Assembly: GCF_014643455.1 (NCBI RefSeq)
Contig: NZ_BMJM01000008.1
Span: 62,001 to 126,000 of the forward strand
Source of the DNA: Sandarakinorhabdus glacialis
GTDB lineage: Bacteria; Pseudomonadota; Alphaproteobacteria; Sphingomonadales; Sphingomonadaceae
Direction: 5' to 3'
Length of the DNA stretch: 64,000 nt
The notes beneath the pieces were generated by a model. It was not told where the DNA came from, ran no database searches, and saw nothing but the letters and a program-made list of their open reading frames with translations. Below are positions 58,094 through 64,000 of the stretch, in pieces. The position numbers were made by a program, and so were the translations under genes. Within the stretch, counting starts at the first letter, position 1. Each line of letters begins with the position of its first letter.

Positions 58094-58558
58094 ATGCCCG
58101 TCTCACCCGCCGTCGACACCATCGCCGCCAGCATCCAGCTCGCCGTCGCGCCCGTGTTCCTGCTCACCGGGATCGGCTCGATCCTCAACGTCCTCGCCTC
58201 GCGCCTCGGCCGCGTCACCGACCGCGCCCGCAAGCTCGAATCCGAAATCGGCGGCTACCCCTCCGAACGCCGGCGTGTCGCGCTCCAGGATCTCGCCGCG
58301 CTCAACAAGCGCATGGGCGCTGCACATTGGGCCATCGCCCTGTGCACCTTTTCGGCGCTGCTCGTCTGCCTTGTCGTCGCCATCCTGTTCGTCGGCGAAC
58401 TCGTGCCTATCCGCGGCGCCGCCATCGTGCCCTGGCTGTTCATCGCCGCCATGGGCCTGCTCACCGCCGGCCTGACCCTGTTCCTCTACGAAATCCAGAT
58501 CGCCATGCGCTCGGTCCGCTTCCGCGCCCAGGTGCTGACTGAAGGCATCGGCGACTAG
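58094..58558 (+). CDS. DUF2721 family membrane protein
   Basis: The 154-residue protein has three hydrophobic helices: about residues 10-34 (IAASIQLAVAPVFLLTGIGS), 80-103 (WAIALCTFSALLVCLVVAIL) and 112-133. Between the first two is a cytoplasmic loop RVTDRARKLESEI, the hallmark of DUF2721. The family's role is unknown. It is followed by a family E repeat and then the HTH-like gene. Confidence 0.88.
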   Translation: MPVSPAVDTIAASIQLAVAPVFLLTGIGSILNVLASRLGRVTDRARKLESEIGGYPSERRRVALQDLAALNKRMGAAHWAIALCTFSALLVCLVVAILFVGELVPIRGAAIVPWLFIAAMGLLTAGLTLFLYEIQIAMRSVRFRAQVLTEGIGD

Positions 58559-58568
58559 ACCACTTACT

Positions 58569-58630
58569 ACCCCTCTCCCGCTCGCGGGAGAGGCGAGACG
58601 CGCGCCAGCGCGCCGGGTGAGGGTGCACCC
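58569..58630. repeat. Dispersed palindrome, family E
   Basis: CCCTCTCCCGCTCGCGGGAGAGG forms a perfect hairpin, then CGAGACGCGCGCCAGCGCGC and a G-rich tail. It is close to the copy at 36188-36246. Confidence 0.78.
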
Positions 58631-58655
58631 GATCCACCCAAACAAGCCCCAAACC

Positions 58656-58684
58656 TTGACATTTATAACCAAATCGGTTATCCG
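58656..58684 (+). promoter_or_regulatory. Sigma70-type promoter with embedded palindromic operator
   Basis: TTGACA (58656-58661) is a consensus -35 box. With a 17-base spacer the -10 box is TATCCG (58679-58684). The spacer holds the perfect palindrome ATAACC-AAATC-GGTTAT (58665-58681), which would place a repressor between the promoter elements. Transcription would start about at the ATG of the next gene (58691), and no Shine-Dalgarno sequence is present. Confidence 0.6.
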
Positions 58685-58690
58685 CCCCAA

Positions 58691-59188
58691 ATGACAAAAC
58701 CCCGCCCCCGCTCGATCCGTGTCATCCGCCCGGACGGCTGGACCGTCCCCCGCCAGCGGCTGTTCCTCAAGATGCTCGCCGTCACCGGCTCGGTCGACAA
58801 ATCCTGCGCCGAAGCCAATATGTCGGTGTCCTCGGCATATCGCCTGCGCCTGCATCCCGATGGCCAGGCCTTTCGCGACGGCTGGGCCCAGGCGCTCGCC
58901 GCCAGCACCCTCTTGCTGCGCGAACTCGCTTTCGATCGCGCCCTCAACGGCACCCGCGAAGCCATCCGCGAAAATGGCGAGATCGTCGGCCACCGCACAG
59001 TCTTCAACGAACGCCTGTTGATCTTCCTGCTCAAGCGCTACGACCACCAGTCATGGGGCGTGCCCCACGAAAACCTCGTCAACAGCTTGGGCAGACTCCA
59101 ACCAAGCGACGTCCCCGAAGCAGAATTCGTCGAACACGAACTCCCGAAAGACGAGCCCGAACGCGAATCAGGATTCGCGTCCCAGTGA
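58691..59188 (+). CDS. HTH-like hypothetical protein, probably leaderless
   Basis: The 165-residue protein opens with a basic segment (MTKPRPRSIRVIRPDGWTVP) followed by a helix-turn-helix-like region GSVDKSCAEANMSVSSAYRL near residues 33-52, similar in shape to the small-subunit (terminase-like) or IS-type HTH. The rest is helical: ASTLLLRELAFDRALNGTRE, TVFNERLLIFLLKRYDHQ, and an acidic tail PKDEPERES. I cannot name a family. The ATG lies about seven bases after a -10 box, which suggests leaderless translation. The embedded operator suggests autoregulation or control by another repressor. Confidence 0.72.
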   Translation: MTKPRPRSIRVIRPDGWTVPRQRLFLKMLAVTGSVDKSCAEANMSVSSAYRLRLHPDGQAFRDGWAQALAASTLLLRELAFDRALNGTREAIRENGEIVGHRTVFNERLLIFLLKRYDHQSWGVPHENLVNSLGRLQPSDVPEAEFVEHELPKDEPERESGFASQ

Positions 59189-59250
59189 ACTTCTCGGGGT
59201 CAAGCAACTGTTCTAACAACACTTCTCAAAAAACCACCGACGCCATTTTT

Positions 59251-59460
59251 TCTCCCTCCCCCTTGCGGGGAGGGCGACTCGCACCCTTGTGCGAGCGGGG
59301 TGGGGGTCCCCATCCAACAAAAAAAGCACCAAAACACCAAAACAAGACTGTCATCCCGGGCTTGACCCGGGACCCAGTTTCTTCTGTGTCATCAACAAGT
59401 TAAGTAAGTGCGTGGGCGGCGCCCACGCCGTCGGAAGGGTTCGGTTGGCATTGCCAACCG
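59251..59460. repeat. Family D and A repeats plus two hairpins downstream of ilvC
   Basis: The 326-base gap 59189-59514 holds a family D copy (59251-59310), a family A copy (59348-59384), and two perfect 8-bp hairpins: GCGTGGGC/GCCCACGC at 59410-59428 and CGGTTGGC/GCCAACCG at 59442-59460. The hairpins lie after ilvC (minus strand) and may end the ilv transcript; no clear T-tract follows. No gene is supported here. Confidence 0.68.
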
Positions 59461-59514
59461 CCCCACCGGCCGGCGCGCCCTGAGTCGCGACCAGCGCTAC
59501 GCGCTGCTCGTCGC

Positions 59515-60546
<1,032 letters not shown>

Positions 60547-60557
60547 TTATACCTATC

Positions 60558-60590
60558 CGTCACCCCGGCGAAAGCCGGGGCCCATCTCCC
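60558..60590. repeat. Dispersed palindrome, family B
   Basis: CGTCACCCCGGCGAAAGCCG then GGGCCCATCTCCC lies in the 75-base gap between ilvN and ilvC, within the presumed operon. Confidence 0.78.
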
Positions 60591-60609
60591 GAAATTCGTC
60601 GCAGCAGCG

Positions 60610-61119
60610 CTAAACCGCCTCGGCCCCGCGAGCGATCGCCACGACGCCGGTCCGCGCCACCTCGACCAGCCCGACTTCGCGCATCAGCGCAATGAACTGG
60701 TCGACCTTCGACGTCGGCCCCGACACCTCGAACACGAACGACCCGGTCGTCGTATCGACCGGCCGCGCCCGGAAGATGTCGGCGATCCGCAGCGCCTCGT
60801 CGCGCTGCGCGCCCTTGCCCGCCACCTTGACCAGCGCCATCTCGCGCTCGACGTGCGGGCCAAGCGCCGTCAAATCGAGCACCCGGTGCACCGGCACGAT
60901 CCGGTCGAGCTGCGCGATGATCTGCTCGATCACCGGCGGCGGCCCGTTGGTCACAACGGTAATCCGGCTGACGGCATGGTCCCCCGACACGTCGGCCACC
61001 GTCAGCGAGTCGATATTATACCCGCGCGCCGAGAACAGCCCGACAATGCGCGCCAACACCCCGGCCTCGTTGTCCACCAGGATGGAAAGCGTATGCCGCT
61101 CCGAAGGAAGGTGTTTCAA
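60610..61119 (-). CDS. ilvN: Acetolactate synthase small (regulatory) subunit
   Basis: This regulatory ACT-domain subunit gives valine feedback sensitivity to IlvB. At 169 residues it has the first ACT domain (TLSILVDNEAGVLARIVGLF then ARGYNIDSLTVA) and the second half with EREMALVKVAG and FEVSGPTSKVDQFIALMR. Its start codon is TTG 61119, and the ilvB stop is the TGA within the same TTGA, so translation is coupled by a four-base overlap. Confidence 0.95.
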   Translation of the reverse strand: MKHLPSERHTLSILVDNEAGVLARIVGLFSARGYNIDSLTVADVSGDHAVSRITVVTNGPPPVIEQIIAQLDRIVPVHRVLDLTALGPHVEREMALVKVAGKGAQRDEALRIADIFRARPVDTTTGSFVFEVSGPTSKVDQFIALMREVGLVEVARTGVVAIARGAEAV

Positions 61120-62864
61120 ACCAGTGCCTTTGCGTCTTCATCGGCCTCGCCGCGCGTCTCATCCGCATGCAGGATCATATCGACATGCGACGCGCCCGAC
61201 GGGATCATCGGGAAGCAGTTGGCCAGCTTCGACACCCGGCAATCGACGATCACCGGCCCATCATGCGCCAGCATCGCGGCAATGCCCTCGTCGAGCCCCG
61301 AAGCGCTGTCGATGACGATGCCCTTCCAGCCATAGGCCTCGCCCAGCTTGACGAAATCAGGCAGCGACTCCGAATAGCTGTGCGAATAACGGCTACCGTG
61401 GTTGAGCTCCTGCCACTGGCGGACCATCCCCATATACTGGTTGTTGATGATGAAGATCTTGACCGGGAGGTTGTACTGGCTCGCCGTGCCAAGCTCCTGA
61501 ATGTTCATCTGGATGCTAGCCTCGCCGGCGATATCGATGCACAGCGCCCCCGGGTTCGCCACCTGCGCCCCGATCGCCGCCGGCAAGCCATAACCCATCG
61601 TGCCGAGCCCGCCGCTGGTCAGCCACTTGTTCGGTGCATCGAAGCCGAAATGCTGCGCCGCCCACATCTGGTGCTGGCCGACCTCGGTCGAGATGATCGG
61701 CTTCTGCGCCTTGGTCATCTCGTACAGCCGCTTGATGGCGTGCTGCGGCAACAGCGTCTCGCCCTTCTGCTCGAACCCGAACGAATCGCGCGCCCGCCAG
61801 CCGGCGATATCCGACCACCATTGCTCGAGATCGCCGGCCTTCTTGCCGCGCGCCTTCCACACTTTCAGCATGTCTTCCATCACGCCGCCGACATCGCCAA
61901 GGATGCCGAGATCGACCCGGACCGTCTTGTTGAGCGACGACCGGTCGATATCGACGTGGATCTTCTTTGAATTGGGCGAAAACGCATCGAGCCGCCCGGT
62001 CACCCGATCGTCGAAACGCGCCCCCAGGCAGACCATCAGGTCGCACCGGTTCATCGCCATATTGGCTTCGTACGAGCCGTGCATGCCCAGCATGCCGAGA
62101 AACTGCGGGTGCTCGTTCGGCATCGTGCCAAGCCCCATCAGCGTCGATGTCACCGGCGCACCCGTCACCCGCGCCAACTCGCGCAGCAACTGCGTCGCGA
62201 CCGGCCCCGAATTGATGATGCCGCCGCCGGTATAGAAGATCGGCCGCTCAGCTGCCGCGATCATCTCGACCGCTGCCTCGATGCTGGAAAGGTTGCCCTT
62301 GACCTGCGGTTTGTAGGTCTTGTGCCCGATGACGCCCGGCTTTTCGTACCGCGCCTTCAGGATCTGCACGTCTTTGGGAATATCGATTACCACCGGACCG
62401 GGCCGCCCCGACCGCGCAATATAGAAGGCCTCGTGGATCACCCCGCCCAGCCGCGCCGTGTCCTGCACCAGGTAGTTATGCTTCGAACAATGCCGCGTGA
62501 TGCCGACTGTATCGCATTCCTGAAAGGCATCGGTGCCAATCAAATGCGTCGGCACCTGGCCGGTCAGTACGACCAGCGGAATCGAATCCATCAACGCATC
62601 GGTGATCCCGGTGACGGCGTTGGTCGCCCCCGGTCCCGACGTCACCAGCACGACGCCGACCTTGCCCGACGACCGTGCATAGCCCTCCGCAGCATGGACC
62701 GCAGCCTGTTCGTGCCGCACGAGGATATGACGGATCCGCCCCTGCGCAAACAGCGCATCGTAAATTGGCAAGACAGCGCCGCCGGGATAACCGAAGATCA
62801 CTTCGACCCCAAGATCGGTCAGCGCCTGCACCACGATCTCTGCGCCTGTCAGTTCCGCGCTCAT
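61116..62864 (-). CDS. ilvB: Acetolactate synthase large (catalytic) subunit
   Basis: This ThDP-dependent enzyme makes acetolactate or acetohydroxybutyrate. The 582 residues show the ThDP Glu in RHEQAAVHAAEGYARSSGKVG near residue 48, the central FAD-binding region (VCLGARFDDRVTGR), and the C-terminal ThDP domain with DIAGEASIQMNIQELGTASQ near 450 and NNQYMGMVRQWQEL. In the usual GDxS...N magnesium/ThDP motif the Asp is Glu (GEAS) here. The start is ATG 62864 with AAGGG eight bases upstream; ATG 62879 would add five residues. A weak promoter-like TTGACT lies at 62921-62926. ilvN follows with a four-base overlap. Confidence 0.95.
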   Translation of the reverse strand: MSAELTGAEIVVQALTDLGVEVIFGYPGGAVLPIYDALFAQGRIRHILVRHEQAAVHAAEGYARSSGKVGVVLVTSGPGATNAVTGITDALMDSIPLVVLTGQVPTHLIGTDAFQECDTVGITRHCSKHNYLVQDTARLGGVIHEAFYIARSGRPGPVVIDIPKDVQILKARYEKPGVIGHKTYKPQVKGNLSSIEAAVEMIAAAERPIFYTGGGIINSGPVATQLLRELARVTGAPVTSTLMGLGTMPNEHPQFLGMLGMHGSYEANMAMNRCDLMVCLGARFDDRVTGRLDAFSPNSKKIHVDIDRSSLNKTVRVDLGILGDVGGVMEDMLKVWKARGKKAGDLEQWWSDIAGWRARDSFGFEQKGETLLPQHAIKRLYEMTKAQKPIISTEVGQHQMWAAQHFGFDAPNKWLTSGGLGTMGYGLPAAIGAQVANPGALCIDIAGEASIQMNIQELGTASQYNLPVKIFIINNQYMGMVRQWQELNHGSRYSHSYSESLPDFVKLGEAYGWKGIVIDSASGLDEGIAAMLAHDGPVIVDCRVSKLANCFPMIPSGASHVDMILHADETRGEADEDAKALV

Positions 62865-63025
62865 CTTCGCGCCCTTCATATCACTGTGTCGCGGGGGGAC
62901 TTAACGTTCGTAAATTGTCCAGTCAACCCATTTTCGCGCAATATTAATACACTGATTGGCCAGTTGCGGTAATTCGTTGCAAACCGACCTAATCGTCATA
63001 AAACTACAAACCATCGCCAACAACG

Positions 63026-63053
63026 AAAAACGGCGGCCATTGCTGGCCGCCGT
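63026..63053 (-). terminator. Intrinsic terminator of the PEP-CTERM gene
   Basis: On the minus strand a perfect 10-bp stem (63053-63044 with 63039-63030, loop of four) is followed by TTTTT (63030-63026). It lies 26 bases after the stop at 63080 and separates this gene from ilvB. Confidence 0.88.
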
Positions 63054-63079
63054 CATTCGTTTCGAAAAGCTCTCGCCGA

Positions 63080-63745
63080 TCAGGCGACGATAGCAGTCCG
63101 GCGACGACGGGTAGCCAGGCCGACAAGACCGAAGCCCATGACAAGCATGGCCCAGGTCTGTGGCTCAGGCACCGCGGTAATGACGCGGATAAAGTCGGAC
63201 GAACTGGGCGTGGTCGAGAAATTGTAGGTCAGCGTCTTGCCCGAGAAGGTCACGGCGTCGAGAAACGAAGGCTCGAGACCGTTGAGACTTGTGTAGGTAA
63301 CGCCATCGGCACCGAACAGGGCGTTGGTGGCCGAAAGCTGGGCAGTGCGCCACACGACGCCCAGAATGCGGCTGCTGAAGGTGACCGTGCCGTTGGCGAT
63401 GTTGTTGTTAACGCCAACTGCTGGGTCGACGAACACCAAGTGGCTTTCAACCGTCGTGCCGGCCGAAATCGTGACGGGCACGGTGCCTGGCGGAATCGGA
63501 TTGGCTGCGATGATCAAGTTCGAAGCCAGCGTGACGCGCTGTTCGTTGAGGCCATAGACGTTGAAGGTGTTGACGGCGTTGGTTCCGACTACCGGGGTGA
63601 TGGCGGCGTCGGTGAGCACGAATGCACCACCGCGAGTGAACAGATTGCCACCCGACAGCGTACCGAGGACGATTGCCGACGAAGCCGGAGCGGCGATTCC
63701 CGCAGCGGCAACTGCTGCGGCGACAAACATGCCAATCATCTTCAT
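63080..63745 (-). CDS. PEPxAWA-CTERM sorting-signal protein
   Basis: The 221-residue exported protein has a signal peptide (MKMIGMFVAAAVAAAGIAAP then ASSA) and ends in VPEPQTWAMLVMGFGLVGLA then TRRRR, the tripartite PEP-CTERM sorting signal (VPEP motif, membrane helix, Arg cluster). Such proteins are processed by an exosortase-like transpeptidase in sphingomonads and are often linked to the outer matrix. The middle is Thr/Val/Asn-rich and probably beta-structured; I do not recognise a domain. AGGGA stands eight bases before ATG 63745, and a strong terminator follows, so it is a single-gene unit. Confidence 0.9.
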   Translation of the reverse strand: MKMIGMFVAAAVAAAGIAAPASSAIVLGTLSGGNLFTRGGAFVLTDAAITPVVGTNAVNTFNVYGLNEQRVTLASNLIIAANPIPPGTVPVTISAGTTVESHLVFVDPAVGVNNNIANGTVTFSSRILGVVWRTAQLSATNALFGADGVTYTSLNGLEPSFLDAVTFSGKTLTYNFSTTPSSSDFIRVITAVPEPQTWAMLVMGFGLVGLATRRRRTAIVA

Positions 63746-64000
63746 TGCAAAATCCCTTGCCGACTACGACACCCACTACGGGCGTCCATTTCGCATTGAG
63801 CCTTGCAAGAGCCGTGCCAATCGCTGGGCTGGTGAAATATCAATGGCTTACATTGTCGCCATTTGCCCGAGTGTAAAGCCATCCGACACTTTCTATACAT
63901 GGGCTAAGGCTACGGCGCGGGCCGCCGACACCGCTGTATCCAGATAAAGGCTGTCGGCACAAATCTTGCCGAAGCTGTCAATGATGAAAATACAGTGATT
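63746..64000. other. Non-coding upstream region of the PEP-CTERM gene
   Basis: No supported gene lies in these 255 bases; frames here are short and lack coding character. The segment should hold the promoter of the PEP-CTERM gene. The phrase GGCTGTCGGC near 63949 and the AT-rich end (AATGATGAAAATACAG) are the only notable features. Confidence 0.5.

Noticed and set aside
62901-62999. A 32-residue minus-strand ORF upstream of ilvB (MTIRSVCNELPQ...)
   Set aside because: Codon use is AT-rich and unlike the genome, no ribosome-binding site is clear, it lacks runs of Ile/Val/Leu codons, and no terminator follows it, so an ilv leader peptide is not supported.

Overview
This GC-rich window looks like chromosome of a sphingomonad-type alphaproteobacterium (Sphingomonadales; the genus cannot be fixed from the sequence). 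The best marker is the PEPxxWA-type C-terminal sorting signal of the protein at 63080-63745. Supporting signs are the ribF-ileS-lspA-DUF3035 order, an LigC/LigB-like ATP-dependent DNA ligase, a very large NdvB-type cyclic glucan synthase, and many short GC-rich dispersed palindromes between genes. I found no IS element, prophage, CRISPR array, tRNA or rRNA.

Layout. 1-5.1 kb: the end of a secreted two-repeat protein, rlmB, gshA, a small lipoprotein and a D-aminoacylase-type amidohydrolase. 5.2-13.5 kb: one 2746-residue cyclic beta-1,2-glucan synthase-like gene. 13.6-17.7 kb: a katE / SRPBCC protein / zinc alcohol dehydrogenase cluster that looks like a stress operon. 17.9-32.2 kb: penicillin/AHL acylase, rsmE, ubiA, pmbA, a CysQ-type phosphatase, a CoA-binding protein, a GIY-YIG protein, an Mrp/ApbC ATPase, then hflK-hflC-degP (membrane proteostasis) and a HerA-like DUF853 ATPase. 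32.3-40.0 kb: a minus-strand run thyA-folA-dipeptidase-ribF-ileS-lspA-DUF3035. 40.1-42.8 kb: a two-gene NfrB/NfrA-like envelope pair whose second gene is split by an apparent one-base frameshift. 42.8-51.6 kb: MerR regulator, DNA ligase, an RluA-type pseudouridine synthase, crcB, a DUF433/DUF5615 toxin-antitoxin pair with a third overlapping gene, rarA, DUF3297, and the rpsF-rpsR-rplI operon. 51.8-55.2 kb: two paralogous secreted proteins of unknown function on either side of an amidase. 55.2-62.9 kb: branched-chain amino-acid synthesis (leuA with an apparent leader-peptide attenuator; ilvB-ilvN-ilvC), interrupted by a glycosyltransferase, a DUF2721 membrane protein and a small HTH-like protein with a probable leaderless promoter. 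The end holds a PEP-CTERM-type exported protein.

The most notable points are: (1) the leuA leader, a 14-residue Leu-containing peptide whose stop codon lies inside an intrinsic terminator; (2) a dispersed intergenic palindrome inserted in frame in the ileS editing-domain region; (3) the frameshifted NfrA_C-like gene translationally coupled to an NfrB-like glycosyltransferase; (4) the paralogous secreted protein pair around an amidase; (5) the DUF433-DUF5615-RNaseH-like triad with 4-base overlaps; and (6) the HTH-like gene with a promoter, palindromic operator and start codon packed into about 35 bases.
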